From Nocardiopsis sp. MG754419 (GTDB lineage Bacteria > Actinomycetota > Actinomycetes > Streptosporangiales > Streptosporangiaceae): 64,000 nucleotides of DNA. Made by a program: the position numbers and the translations under genes. The notes under the pieces are model-generated. The model had not been told where the DNA came from and ran no database searches. It saw only the letters and a program-made list of their open reading frames with translations. The stretch is from NCBI RefSeq assembly GCF_018207095.1, contig NZ_QOCZ01000010.1, forward strand, positions 1 through 64,000, given 5' to 3'. This document shows, piece by piece, positions 42,291-51,382 of the stretch; position 1 is the stretch's first letter, and each line of letters begins with the position of its first letter.

Positions 42291-43094
42291 GTGCCCCCTG
42301 AGATCCCTGAAGCCAAGATCGACACCTCCATCCCGCACAACGCCCGTATCTGGAACTACTGGCTGGGCGGTAAGGACAATTACCCCGTCGACCGGGAGAT
42401 GGGCGAGCAGATCCGTTCGTTCTTCCCCGAGATCGTCGACAACGCCCTCGCCGACCGGGCCTTCCTGGTGCGGACCGTCTGCCACCTGGTCCGGGAGGAA
42501 GGGATCCGGCAGTTCCTGGACATCGGCACCGGACTGCCCACCCACAACAACACCCACGAGGTGGCCCAGTCGGCGGCCCCCGACGCGCGTGTGGTGTACG
42601 TCGACAACGACCCGTTGGTGCTGGCGCACGCCCGCGCCCTGCTGACCGGCTCGGTCCAGGGCGCCACCGACTACGTCGACGCCGATCTGCGCGACCCCGA
42701 CGCGATCCTGGAGGCGGCCGCCGGGACCCTGGACCTGTCGCGTCCGGTGGCCCTCATGCTGTTGGGGGTGGTCAACTTCGTGGCCGACGACGCCGAGGTG
42801 CGGTCGATCCTGGACCGGCTGCTGGCCGCGCTGGCGCCCGGGAGCTTCCTGGTGGTCTCCCATCCCACCGACGACATCGACCACGAGCGCGCCCACCAGG
42901 TGGCGGCGGCGTGGAACGAGCGCGGCACGCCCAAGCTGACGGTCCGCTCGGCGGCCGACATCGAGCGCCTCTTCGACGGTCTGGAACTGCTGGAGCCGGG
43001 TGTGGTGTCCTGCTCGCTGTGGCGTCCGGAGCCGACCGAGGTGGGCGGTGTCCACCCGGTCGCCGAGTACGGCGGGGTCGCCCGTAAGGCCTAG
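42291..43094 (+). CDS. SAM-dependent methyltransferase (actinobacterial PF04672 type)
   Basis: A 267-residue protein. The family opening IDTSIPHNARIWNYWLGGKD and the SAM-binding motif FLDIGTGLPTHNNTHEVAQ are present, with VVYVDNDPLVLAHARALL as motif II. Such proteins are abundant in Streptomyces and Nocardiopsis; the substrate is mostly unknown. GTG 42291 is chosen as GGAAAG lies 6 bases before; the ATG at 42276 (5 codons earlier) is the alternative. Confidence 0.85.
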   Translation: MPPEIPEAKIDTSIPHNARIWNYWLGGKDNYPVDREMGEQIRSFFPEIVDNALADRAFLVRTVCHLVREEGIRQFLDIGTGLPTHNNTHEVAQSAAPDARVVYVDNDPLVLAHARALLTGSVQGATDYVDADLRDPDAILEAAAGTLDLSRPVALMLLGVVNFVADDAEVRSILDRLLAALAPGSFLVVSHPTDDIDHERAHQVAAAWNERGTPKLTVRSAADIERLFDGLELLEPGVVSCSLWRPEPTEVGGVHPVAEYGGVARKA

Positions 43095-43234
43095 AGGACT
43101 CCTGGTCGACCGGCTCTCCCTGTGCACCGAACGCGGGACGGGCCGCGCCGCGCGTCGCCGCCGGGTCGTGTCCTCACCCGGGCGGCCCGGGTGTGGGGGA
43201 GAGGCCGGATGCTCGGCCCGGTGCCAGGACGACG

Positions 43235-43277
43235 CGGGCCCCGTCTTCGCACCGTGTCGGTGCCGGGACGGGGCCCG
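43235..43277. terminator. Hairpin terminator between convergent genes
   Basis: Outer stem CGGGCCCCGTC (43235-43245) with GACGGGGCCCG (43267-43277), inner stem GCACCG/CGGTGC (43249-43254, 43258-43263). It separates the methyltransferase from paaK and could work in both directions. Confidence 0.78.
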
Positions 43278-43293
43278 AGGGCGCCGGGGCCGG

Positions 43294-44652
43294 TCAGTCC
43301 CTGGGGCGCTGGTCGATGATGCGGCGGAACTTGCCCACCGAGCGCTCGATCTGTTCGGGGTCGACCACGTCCACGGTGACGCTGACGCCCACCCGGTCCT
43401 TGATGGTGGCGGTGATCTCGCGGCTCAGCGTCACGCGGCGGTCGCCGGTGCAGTCGGGTGCGGCCTCCACCCGCACGGCCATGCGGTCCAGGCGGCCCTC
43501 CTTGGTCAGTACCAGCTGGAAGTGGGGGGCCAGACCGTCCAGGCCGAGCACGATCTCCTCGATCTGCGTGGGGAAGACGTTGACGCCGCGCAGGATGATC
43601 ATGTCGTCGCTGCGGCCGGTGACCTTGTCCATGCGGCGCATGGGGCGGGCGGTGCCCGGTCGCAGGGTGGTCAGGTCGCGGGTGCGGTAGCGGATGACCG
43701 GCATGGCCTGCTTGGTCAGGGAGGTGAAGACCAGTTCTCCGTTCTCGCCGTCGGGCAGGACCCGCTGGTCGATCGGGTCCAGGACCTCGGGGTAGAAGTG
43801 GTCTTCCCAGACGTGCAGACCGTCCTTGGTCTCCACGCACTCGTTGGCCACGCCCGGACCCATCACCTCGGACAGGCCGTAGATGTCCACCGCGTTGATG
43901 TCGAAGCGCTCCTCGATCTCGCGGCGCATCTGCTCGGTCCAGGGTTCGGCGCCGAAGATGCCGGTCGTGAGCGAGGTGCTGCGCGGGTCGATGCCCTGGC
44001 GCTCGAACTCGTCCATCAGGGTCAGCATGTAACTGGGGGTGATCATGATGATCTCGGGCCGGAAGTCCTGGATGAGTTGGACCTGCTTGGCGGTCTGGCC
44101 CCCGGAGGCGGGGATGACCGTGCAGCCGAGCGCCTCCGCGCCGTAGTGGGCTCCGAGGCCGCCGGTGAACAGCCCGTACCCGTAGGAGACGTGGACCTTG
44201 TGCCCGGGGCGACCGCCCGCCGCGCGGATGGAGCGGGCCACGACCCCGGCCCAGGTGTCGATGTCCTGGCGCGTGTACCCGACCACGGTGGGCTTGCCGG
44301 TGGTCCCGCTGGAGGCGTGGATACGGCTGACCTGCTCCTGGGGCACGGCGAACATGCCGAAGGGGTAGTTGTCGCGCAGGTCGGCCTTGGTGGTGTGCGG
44401 GAAGAGGGCCAGGTCGTCCAGGCTCTTCAGGTCCTCGGGGCGGACACCGGCCTCGTCGAACTTGCGCTTGTACAGGGGCACGTTGGTGTAGGCGTGCTCC
44501 AGGGTCCAGCGCAGGCGGGTCAACTGCAGCGCGCGCAGCTCGTCGACGCTCATGCGTTCGGCCGGGTCCAGCGTCTCGGGCGCGGGGCCCTGACCGAGGC
44601 GCTGGGGGAGGGCGGTACCGGCCGACTGCGTGATGGTGTCCTGGCTTGCCAT
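43294..44652 (-). CDS. paaK: Phenylacetate-CoA ligase
   Basis: A 452-residue AMP-forming ligase. AMP-binding motif SSGTTGK (114-120), YGYGLFTGGLGAHYGAEALG, the aromatic-acid pocket region IYGLSEVMGPGVANEC, and the C-terminal GRSDDMIILRGVNVFPTQIE and VGKFRRIIDQR (catalytic Lys). It activates phenylacetate to phenylacetyl-CoA, the first step of the pathway coded across the window. ATG with GGAGAG upstream. Divergent from the thiolase operon over the PaaR-type operator. Confidence 0.95.
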   Translation of the reverse strand: MASQDTITQSAGTALPQRLGQGPAPETLDPAERMSVDELRALQLTRLRWTLEHAYTNVPLYKRKFDEAGVRPEDLKSLDDLALFPHTTKADLRDNYPFGMFAVPQEQVSRIHASSGTTGKPTVVGYTRQDIDTWAGVVARSIRAAGGRPGHKVHVSYGYGLFTGGLGAHYGAEALGCTVIPASGGQTAKQVQLIQDFRPEIIMITPSYMLTLMDEFERQGIDPRSTSLTTGIFGAEPWTEQMRREIEERFDINAVDIYGLSEVMGPGVANECVETKDGLHVWEDHFYPEVLDPIDQRVLPDGENGELVFTSLTKQAMPVIRYRTRDLTTLRPGTARPMRRMDKVTGRSDDMIILRGVNVFPTQIEEIVLGLDGLAPHFQLVLTKEGRLDRMAVRVEAAPDCTGDRRVTLSREITATIKDRVGVSVTVDVVDPEQIERSVGKFRRIIDQRPRD

Positions 44653-44766
44653 GGGACTCTCCGGGTACGGTGCGCGATGGCCCGCCGGGCCGGATGCCCG
44701 GGTGGGTCGGCGGCCCGCCGCGCGGTGACGGGTCTGGGCCGACCCCCGTGAGGGTGGCCGACTTGC

Positions 44767-44792
44767 TTACTGACCGAACGTTCGGTTACTAA
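44767..44792. promoter_or_regulatory. PaaR-type operator in the paaK/thiolase divergent promoter
   Basis: The core ACCGAACGTTCGGT (44773-44786) is a perfect 14-bp palindrome, and the outer bases TTACTG...TTACTAA extend the symmetry to about 26 bp. It fills the 18-base spacer between TTGCTT (44763-44768) and TACTAA (44787-44792), so binding would block RNA polymerase. An identical core is at 49153-49166 before paaA. Confidence 0.88.
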
Positions 44793-44837
44793 TGCATTTA
44801 TTCAGTCTCCGAGCAGCCGTGTCAAGGAGATGTGTCG

Positions 44838-44897
44838 ATGACTTCACAGCAGACGGTGGCCCACGCCACCGTGGTTCACATGGGAGGCCGTTCGTGA
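44838..44897 (+). CDS. 19-residue leader peptide coupled to the thiolase gene
   Basis: [19 protein letters not shown], preceded by AAGGAG with 8-base spacing. Its TGA (44895-44897) overlaps the thiolase GTG (44894-44896) as GTGA. So ribosomes ending the leader can restart at the thiolase; the leader may tune operon expression. It contains no run of rare or single amino acids that would mark a classical attenuator. Confidence 0.55.
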   Translation: MTSQQTVAHATVVHMGGRS

Positions 44898-46129
44898 GCG
44901 ACGTCTACGTGGTCGACGGGGTCCGCACCCCCCAGGGCCGCTACGGGGGCGCCCTGGCGTCCGTCCGCCCCGACGACCTCGCCGCCCTCGTGGTGTCCGA
45001 GGTGGTCCGCCGCAGCGGCGTGCCAGGAGAGGCGGTGGACGAGGTCATCCTCGGCGCCGCCAACCAGGCCGGTGAGGACAACCGCAACGTGGCCCGCATG
45101 GCGGCCCTGCTCGGCGGTCTGGGAGCGGGCGTGCCCGGCTACACCGTCAACCGTCTGTGCGCCAGTGGCCTCACCGCCGTCTCCTCCGCCGCCCAGGCCA
45201 TCCGCGCCGGTGAAGCCGACATCGTGGTCGCCGGCGGCGTCGAGTCGATGACCCGGGCCCCCTGGGTGATGGCCAAGCCCGGGACCCCCTGGGCCAAGCC
45301 CGGCGAGGTCGCCGACACCTCCCTGGGCTGGCGCTTCACCAACCCCCGGTTCGCCGAGGCCGACGCGCAGGCGCCCGCCGACGCCACCCCCGACGACCTG
45401 CGCTACACGCTGTCGATGGGCGAGACGGCCGAGGAGGTCGCCACGCTGGAGCGGCTCACCCGCGAAGAATGCGACGCCTTCGCGCTGCGCAGCCACGAGC
45501 GCGCGCTCGCCGCCGCCGAGGCCGGCCGCTTCGACCGGGAGATCGTCCCGGTGACCGTGCACGGCCGCAAGGGAGCCACGCACGAGGTCACCGCTGACGA
45601 GGGGCCCCGCGCCGGATCCACCCTGGAGAGCCTGGGCGGGCTGCGCCCGGTCTTCCGCCGGGGCGGCATCGTCACCGCCGGCAACTCCTCCTCCCTGTCC
45701 GACGGCGCCTCCGCGCTGGTCTTGGCCGGCGCCGACGCCGTGAGCAGGTACGGACTCACCCCCCGGGCCCGCGTGGTCTCCTCGGCCTCGGCCGGTGTCG
45801 ACCCGCAGGTCATGGGTCTGGGTCCGGTTCCGGCCACCCACAAGGTCCTGGACCGCGCGGGGTGGACCCTGGACGAGGTCGGCGCCATCGAGCTCAACGA
45901 GGCCTTCGCCGCCCAGTCCCTGGGCGTCATGCGCCGACTGGGGCTGAAGGAGGAGCGCGTCAACGCCGACGGGGGCGCCATCGCGCTCGGCCACCCGCTG
46001 GGCTCCTCCGGCGCCCGCATCCTGGTCACCCTCCTCAACCGCATGGAGCGCGAGGACGCGCGGCGTGGCCTGGCCACCCTGTGCGTGGGCGTGGGTCAGG
46101 GAGCCGCCCTGCTGGTGGAGCGCGTGTGA
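44894..46129 (+). CDS. paaJ: Acetyl-CoA acyltransferase (beta-ketoadipyl-CoA-type thiolase)
   Basis: A 411-residue thiolase with catalytic Cys89 (NRLCASGL), His367 (AIALGHPLG) and Cys397 (LCVGVGQG). Sequence type is that of beta-ketoadipyl-CoA / 3-oxo-5,6-dehydrosuberyl-CoA thiolases (length ~400, [22 protein letters not shown]). In the phenylacetate pathway it acts twice to release acetyl-CoA. RBS GGGAGG lies inside the leader peptide gene. Followed by ECH, paaH and paaG with 4-base overlaps. Confidence 0.9.
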   Translation: MSDVYVVDGVRTPQGRYGGALASVRPDDLAALVVSEVVRRSGVPGEAVDEVILGAANQAGEDNRNVARMAALLGGLGAGVPGYTVNRLCASGLTAVSSAAQAIRAGEADIVVAGGVESMTRAPWVMAKPGTPWAKPGEVADTSLGWRFTNPRFAEADAQAPADATPDDLRYTLSMGETAEEVATLERLTREECDAFALRSHERALAAAEAGRFDREIVPVTVHGRKGATHEVTADEGPRAGSTLESLGGLRPVFRRGGIVTAGNSSSLSDGASALVLAGADAVSRYGLTPRARVVSSASAGVDPQVMGLGPVPATHKVLDRAGWTLDEVGAIELNEAFAAQSLGVMRRLGLKEERVNADGGAIALGHPLGSSGARILVTLLNRMEREDARRGLATLCVGVGQGAALLVERV

Positions 46130-46941
46130 GCACCGACCACCGGGCCACGACCGACGACAACGACGGGGACACCGTGAACGAACAGAGTCCGGCCGATGAC
46201 GCCGAGGGCTTCGCGACCCTGCGGGTGGAGCGGCGCGAGGACCGAACGGTCGTCGAGCTGTACCGACCGGAGGCCCGCAACGCCATCAACGCGCGCATGA
46301 TCGACGAACTGCACCGCGTGTGCGCCGAGCTGGAGTCCGACCCCCGACCTCTGCTCCTGATCGGGCACGGGACCGTGTTCGCCGGTGGCGCCGACATCTC
46401 CGAGCTGCGCGAACGGGGTCGCGATCAGGCATTGGCGGGGATCAACAGCCGCCTGTTCGAACGTCTGCACCGCCTCCAGGCGCCCACCGTGGCGGCGGTC
46501 GACGGTTGGGCGTTGGGCGGCGGCGCGGAGCTGTCCTACGCCTGCGACATCCGCATCGCCACACCCACCGCGGTCTTCGCCCAGCCCGAGCCGGGCCTGG
46601 GCATCATCGCCGGCGCCGGTGCGTGCTGGCGACTCAAGGAGTTGGTCGGGGCGTCGGTGGCCAAGCAGGTGCTGCTCGGCGGGTTCCGTCTGGACGCCGA
46701 GGCTGCGCTGCGCCATGGGCTCATCGCGCAGATCGTGCCCTCCGAGGAACTGCGGGAGAGCGCCCACGCACTGCTGGACCGCATGGCCGGCTCCTCCGCG
46801 TTGGCCCTGCGGATGACCAAGATGGTCCTGGACGCCGACGGGGCGCACCCCCTGGCCGACGACCTGACCCAGGCGGTCCTGTTCGAGAGCGCGGACAAAC
46901 ACGAACGGATGACCCGTTTCCTGGAGAGGAAGAAGCGTTGA
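46126..46941 (+). CDS. paaF: Enoyl-CoA hydratase/isomerase (PaaF-like)
   Basis: A 271-residue crotonase-fold protein: oxyanion-hole segments [10 protein letters not shown] and [21 protein letters not shown]; the acid residues lie in [18 protein letters not shown]. The first ~28 residues are acidic and probably disordered. GTG 46126 overlaps the thiolase stop; GTG 46174 is a possible later start. It would hydrate 2,3-dehydroadipyl-CoA in the pathway; assignment to PaaF rather than another ECH rests on context. Confidence 0.83.
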   Translation: MSTDHRATTDDNDGDTVNEQSPADDAEGFATLRVERREDRTVVELYRPEARNAINARMIDELHRVCAELESDPRPLLLIGHGTVFAGGADISELRERGRDQALAGINSRLFERLHRLQAPTVAAVDGWALGGGAELSYACDIRIATPTAVFAQPEPGLGIIAGAGACWRLKELVGASVAKQVLLGGFRLDAEAALRHGLIAQIVPSEELRESAHALLDRMAGSSALALRMTKMVLDADGAHPLADDLTQAVLFESADKHERMTRFLERKKR

Positions 46942-47822
46942 CCGAGATCACCCCTCAGGGCGTGCCCGACACCGTCGCCGTCATCGGTGGCGGCACCATG
47001 GGCGCCGGTATCGTCCAACAGTTCCTCATGGCCGGCGCGCGGGTGGTGCTCGCCGAGGCCACCCCCGAGGCCGCCCGGGCCGGCCGCGACCGGGTCGAGG
47101 CCGGCCTGGACAAGGCGCGCGAACGCGGCAAGATCGCCGCCGAACCGCACCTCTACCTGGACCGCCTGAGCACGGTCACCGACGTCGCCGACCTCCCCGG
47201 CGGCCTCGGGCTCGTGGTCGAGGCCGTGCCGGAGAAGCCCGCACTGAAGATCGCCGTGCTCACCGCAGCCGAGAACGCGGTGGGGGAGGACACGGTGCTC
47301 GCCTCCAACACGAGTTCGTTGTCGGTCACCGAGTTGGCCGCGGCGTTGAAGCGCCCCGAGCGCTTCCTGGGCACGCACTTCTTCAACCCCGTCCCGGCCT
47401 CCAAGCTGGTGGAGATCGTCACCGCCCCCGAGACCGACACCGCCGTACTGGAGACCGTGCGCGGCTGGGTGGGCGCCCTGGGCAAGACCGAGATCGTCGT
47501 GCGCGACTCCCCGGGGTTCGCCACCAGCCGTCTGGGCGTCATGTTGGGCCTGGAGGCGATCCGTATGGTCGAGGAGGGCGTGGCCTCGCCCGCCGACATC
47601 GACACCGCCATGGAACTGGGCTACCGGCACCCCATGGGCCCGCTCAAGCTCACCGACCTGGTCGGTCTCGACGTGCGTCTGGCCATCGCCGAGCACCTGG
47701 CCACCGAACTGGGGGACCGCTTCACGCCGCCCGATCTGCTGCGCCGTAAGGTCGCCGACGGCAGGCTCGGCCGCAAGAGCGGTGAGGGCTTTCACCTCTG
47801 GGACGAAGGAGACAAGGCGTGA
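46938..47822 (+). CDS. paaH: 3-hydroxyacyl-CoA dehydrogenase
   Basis: A 294-residue single-function enzyme: NAD motif VIGGGTMGAGIVQQ, SNTSSLSVTELA, catalytic His in THFFNPVP, and the C-terminal domain GYRHPMGPLKLTDLVGLDV. It oxidises 3-hydroxyadipyl-CoA to 3-oxoadipyl-CoA. TTG start at 46938 overlaps the previous stop (TTGA); the RBS GGAGAGGAAG is just upstream. Confidence 0.92.
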   Translation: MTEITPQGVPDTVAVIGGGTMGAGIVQQFLMAGARVVLAEATPEAARAGRDRVEAGLDKARERGKIAAEPHLYLDRLSTVTDVADLPGGLGLVVEAVPEKPALKIAVLTAAENAVGEDTVLASNTSSLSVTELAAALKRPERFLGTHFFNPVPASKLVEIVTAPETDTAVLETVRGWVGALGKTEIVVRDSPGFATSRLGVMLGLEAIRMVEEGVASPADIDTAMELGYRHPMGPLKLTDLVGLDVRLAIAEHLATELGDRFTPPDLLRRKVADGRLGRKSGEGFHLWDEGDKA

Positions 47823-48607
47823 GCGAAGTCAAGGCGGCGGAGTTCGAGGAGGTCGACGGGCTGGCCACGATCCGCCTGCACCGCCCGGCGCTGACCCGAC
47901 AGGTCAAGGAGGAACTGCTGGCCGCCGTGGAACGGGCCGCCGAGTCCACGACCGCCCGCGCGGTGCTCTTCCTCGGGTCCGACAAGGCGTTCTGCGTGGG
48001 ACAGGACCTGGCCGAGCACGCCCGGACCCTGGCCGAGAGACCCGACCAGGCGCTGGCCACGGTGCGCGAGCACTACAACCCGATCGTGCTGGGGCTGGAG
48101 CGGATCCAGGTGCCGGTCGTGGTCGGGATCGGCGGGGCGTGCGTCGGCGCGGGACTCGGGTTCGCGCTGGCCGGCGACGTGCGGGTGGCCGCCCGCCGGG
48201 CCAGGTTCGGTACCGCCTTCACCGGCATCGGTCTGGCCTCCGACTCGGGCCTGGCGCTGCGTCTGTCCCGTTCCCTGGGCCAGGCGCGGGCCATGGAGCT
48301 CATGCTGCTCGGCACCATGCTGGACGCCGACCGCGCCCTGGAACTGGGGTTGGTCACCGAGGTGGTCGACGATCCGGAGTGGGAGTCGCGCGCCCGTGAG
48401 GTCGCCGTGCGGTTGGCCGCGGGACCCACGGTCGCCTACGTGGCCGCCAAGCGTGAGGTGCGGTCCGCGGCCGAGGGCGGGGCGGAACTCACCGAACTGC
48501 TGGAGGAGGAGGCGGACCTGCAGAACCAACTGGGCATGACCGCCGACCACGTCGGTGCCGTCGACGCGTTCCTGAACAAGCGCAGACCCACCTTCGACGG
48601 ACGTTAG
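47819..48607 (+). CDS. paaG: Enoyl-CoA hydratase/isomerase, probable ring-1,2-epoxyphenylacetyl-CoA isomerase
   Basis: A 262-residue crotonase: FCVGQDLAEH, PVVVGIGGACVGAGLGFALA, GIGLASDSGLALRLSRSLG and the end FLNKRRPTF fit the PaaG subfamily. PaaG turns the epoxide formed by PaaABCE into an oxepin. GTG 47819 overlaps the paaH stop. It is the last gene before the repeat-bearing gap at 48608-49146. Confidence 0.85.
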   Translation: MSEVKAAEFEEVDGLATIRLHRPALTRQVKEELLAAVERAAESTTARAVLFLGSDKAFCVGQDLAEHARTLAERPDQALATVREHYNPIVLGLERIQVPVVVGIGGACVGAGLGFALAGDVRVAARRARFGTAFTGIGLASDSGLALRLSRSLGQARAMELMLLGTMLDADRALELGLVTEVVDDPEWESRAREVAVRLAAGPTVAYVAAKREVRSAAEGGAELTELLEEEADLQNQLGMTADHVGAVDAFLNKRRPTFDGR

Positions 48608-48640
48608 GGGCGGCCGTTCGGGGCCCGGCAGTGTTCTCTT

Positions 48641-49040
48641 GGGGCCTCCGCTTCGCTTCGGCCCGTGTTCGGGCGCCCCACGGCACGGCGGGAACCTTCG
48701 GGTCCTTCGGCGTGATGGCTCGTACCTCGCGATCCCACCTACGCACCCTCCAGAGCCCCGCCGGCGCCCGAACGCGCAACCCCCTGGCATCCAAGGAGCC
48801 GCGAGACCGTGGACCACCCCGGTGGCGCGGAGCCGGGTTCGCCCGGGGGCCTGCGCTGCGCTTCGGCCCGTGTTCGGGCGCCCCACGGCACGGCGGGAAC
48901 CTTCGGGTCCTGCTGTGGGGGGATCGTTCCTCGCGATCCCACCTACGCACCCTCCACGGGTTGTGAGGGAGCAGGGCCCGCCGGCGCCCGAACACGCCAC
49001 CGACCACCCCGTGGTGCGGCGTCCCGAGGCCCGGCGGTGA
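48641..49040. repeat. Two tandem copies of a ~200-bp repeat in the paa gap
   Basis: Copy 1 (48641-48840) and copy 2 (48844-49040) share GCTTCGGCCCGTGTTCGGGC, then GCCCCACGGCACGGCGGGAA and TCGCGATCCCACCTACGCAC with no or few changes, then CCGCCGGCGCCCGAAC and GGACCACCCCG(G)TGG-like pieces with more divergence. No gene with an RBS is here. It contains small hairpins (CCCGTGTTCGGG). It looks like a dispersed non-coding repeat. Confidence 0.75.
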
Positions 49041-49146
49041 TCGTTCCGTGCCTCCCGGGGGCGTGCCCGGCGCACGTCCCCGGTCGTGGACCGGTGCTTT
49101 CCCCACGTGGGGACTTGCGTTGGGCGGGGGGATCCGGAGATACTAA

Positions 49147-49172
49147 TTACTGACCGAACGTTCGGTTATGAA
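49147..49172 (+). promoter_or_regulatory. PaaR-type operator before paaA
   Basis: The core ACCGAACGTTCGGT (49153-49166) is identical to that at 44773-44786, with the same left flank TTACTG. TATGAA at about 49167-49172 is the likely -10 (a shift of TACTAA in the first copy). The paaA start is only 20 bases further. Confidence 0.87.
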
Positions 49173-49185
49173 TGGGGAATGATCA

Positions 49186-50160
49186 ATGTCGACCACGGCC
49201 CAGGAAGCGCCCCCCGGCGCCGACGAGGCACTCCAGGCGGACTTCGACGCCAAGATCGCGGCCAACCAGCGCATCGAACCGCGTGACTGGATGCCCGAGG
49301 CCTATCGCAGGTCCCTCGTGCGCCAGGTCTCCCAGCACGCGCACTCGGAGATCATCGGGATGCAGCCCGAGGGTGACTGGATCGCGACCGCGCCCAGCCT
49401 GCGCCGCAAGGCCATCCTGCTGGCCAAGGTCCAGGACGAGGCCGGTCACGGCCTGTACCTGTACGCCGCGGCCGAGACCCTCGGGGTGGACCGCGCCGAC
49501 CTCACCGAGCGCCTGATCGGGGGCCGCCAGAAGTACTCCTCGATCTTCAACTACCCCTCGCTGAACTACGCCGACGTCGGCGTGATCGGCTGGTTGGTCG
49601 ACGGCGCCGCGATCTGCAACCAGGTCCCGCTGTGCCGCACCTCCTTCGGCCCCTACGCCCGCGCCATGGTGCGCATCTGCAAGGAGGAGTCCTTCCACCA
49701 GCGGCAGGGCTACGAACTGCTCATGCGCATGATGGAGGGCACCGAGGGCCAGCGCGCGATGGTCCAGGACGCCGTGGACCGCTGGTGGTGGCCGTCCCTG
49801 ATGATGTTCGGTCCGCCCGACGTCGACTCGCCCAACACCCGTCGGTCCATGGACTGGGGCATCAAGATCGACACCAACGACGACCTGCGCCAGAAGTTCG
49901 TCGACATGACCGTCCCGCAGGCCGAGAAGCTGGGCGTCACCCTGCCCGACCCCGAACTGGCCTGGAACGACGAGCGTGACCACTACGACTTCGGTGAACC
50001 GGACTGGGACGAACTGAAGCAGGTCATCTCCGGGAACGGCCCCAAGAACGCCGAGCGCGTCGAACGGCGTCGCGCCGCCCACGAGAACGGCGCGTGGGTC
50101 CGCGAGGCAGCCACCGCCTACGCGGAGAAGCAACGGAGCGCCCGGGAGGTCGCGGTATGA
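49186..50160 (+). CDS. paaA: Phenylacetyl-CoA epoxidase subunit A (catalytic di-iron oxygenase)
   Basis: A 324-residue ferritin-like oxygenase. Di-iron ligands lie in [15 protein letters not shown] (E-x2-H) and [14 protein letters not shown] (E-x2-H) with further Glu upstream. With PaaB, C, D and E it epoxidises the ring of phenylacetyl-CoA. Start fits operator spacing; overlap with paaB is ATGA. Confidence 0.96.
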   Translation: MSTTAQEAPPGADEALQADFDAKIAANQRIEPRDWMPEAYRRSLVRQVSQHAHSEIIGMQPEGDWIATAPSLRRKAILLAKVQDEAGHGLYLYAAAETLGVDRADLTERLIGGRQKYSSIFNYPSLNYADVGVIGWLVDGAAICNQVPLCRTSFGPYARAMVRICKEESFHQRQGYELLMRMMEGTEGQRAMVQDAVDRWWWPSLMMFGPPDVDSPNTRRSMDWGIKIDTNDDLRQKFVDMTVPQAEKLGVTLPDPELAWNDERDHYDFGEPDWDELKQVISGNGPKNAERVERRRAAHENGAWVREAATAYAEKQRSAREVAV

Positions 50161-50465
50161 GCAACGACGACGTCACCCCGGCCCGCCCCGAGTGGCCCCT
50201 CTACGAGGTCTTCGTGCGGGGCAAGCGGGGCCTGAACCACGTGCACGTGGGCTCCCTGCACGCCCCCGACGGCGAGATGGCCCTGCACAACGCCCGCAAC
50301 CTCTACACCCGCCGCAACGAGGGCGTGAGCATCTGGGTCGTGCTCGCCGAGAACGTCACCGCCTCCAGCCCGGACGAGAAGGACCCCTACTTCGCGCCCA
50401 GCGGTGACAAGGTCTACCGCCACCCGACCTTCTACCCGATCCCCGAGGACGTCCCGCACATCTAG
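50157..50465 (+). CDS. paaB: Phenylacetyl-CoA epoxidase subunit B
   Basis: A 102-residue protein with the full PaaB pattern: [40 protein letters not shown] and [15 protein letters not shown]. Small structural bridge of the epoxidase complex. Overlaps paaA by 4 bases. Confidence 0.95.
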   Translation: MSNDDVTPARPEWPLYEVFVRGKRGLNHVHVGSLHAPDGEMALHNARNLYTRRNEGVSIWVVLAENVTASSPDEKDPYFAPSGDKVYRHPTFYPIPEDVPHI

Positions 50466-50503
50466 TGGCGCGCACGGGACGAACGAGGCTTCAAAGGAAC
50501 GAC

Positions 50504-51382
50504 ATGAGCGGCGACAACATCTTCACCGGCCTGACCGAGGAGCACGACGGCGACGCCCGCTGGGCCTTCGGCACCGGTTTCACCGAGGCGCTCGCGGGCG
50601 TGGACACCACCCTGCCCGCGGGGGTGGACGGCGAGGACCTGGCGACCTACTGCCGGATGCTCGGCGACGACGCCCTCGTCCAGGCGCAGCGGCTCGTGCA
50701 CTGGGTGACCGACGCCCCCGAGCTGGAGGAGGAGGTGGCCCTGGCCAACATCGCGCTCGACCTGCTCGGCCAGGCCCGCCTGCTGCTGGCCCGCGCCGGT
50801 CAGGCCGACGGCACGGGGCGCGACGAGGACGACTTCGCCTACCGACGTGGGCCGGCGGAGTTCCTCAACGTGCGCCTGGCCGAGGCCCCGCGCGGCGACT
50901 TCGCCCGATGCGTCACCACGCTGCTCGTGCTCTCCAGCTGGCGGCTCGCCCTGTTCGGCCGGTTGACCGAGAGTCGGGACCCGGTGCTGGCCGCCATCGC
51001 CGCCAAGGGCGTCAACGAACTGGCCTACCACCGTGAGTACGCCGTCTCCTGGGCGCTGCGCCTGGGCGACGGCACCCCCTACGCGCACGAGCGCATGGTC
51101 GAGGCGGTCGCCGACGTGTGGCCGCTCACCGGAGAACTCTTCGCCACCCACCCGGTGGAGGCCGCCCTGGCCGCCCAGGGTGCGGCCGTGGACCCCGCCA
51201 CGGTGCGCGAGGAGGTCCACCAGGTCCTCACCCAGGTCCTCACCGGGGCCACCCTCGACGCCCCCGCGCCGTTCCCCGCTGCGGAGCCCGCCGGACGCGC
51301 CGGACGGCACACCGAGGAAATGGAGCCGCTGCTGGAGGAGCTCCAGCGGGTGGCCCGCGAACACCCGGAGGCGACATGGTGA
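50504..51382 (+). CDS. paaC: Phenylacetyl-CoA epoxidase subunit C
   Basis: A 292-residue ferritin-like non-catalytic partner of PaaA: YCRMLGDDALVQAQRLVHWV, ANIALDLLGQARLLL, AKGVNELAYHREYAVSWALR, GDGTPYAHERMVEAV. It stabilises the catalytic subunit. 38 bases after paaB. Confidence 0.93.
   Translation: MSGDNIFTGLTEEHDGDARWAFGTGFTEALAGVDTTLPAGVDGEDLATYCRMLGDDALVQAQRLVHWVTDAPELEEEVALANIALDLLGQARLLLARAGQADGTGRDEDDFAYRRGPAEFLNVRLAEAPRGDFARCVTTLLVLSSWRLALFGRLTESRDPVLAAIAAKGVNELAYHREYAVSWALRLGDGTPYAHERMVEAVADVWPLTGELFATHPVEAALAAQGAAVDPATVREEVHQVLTQVLTGATLDAPAPFPAAEPAGRAGRHTEEMEPLLEELQRVAREHPEATW

Noticed and set aside
42012-43127. N-terminal extension of the nucleotidyltransferase across the methyltransferase gene
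   Set aside because: The extension is antisense to the well-defined methyltransferase; the true start GTG 42011 has a strong RBS.
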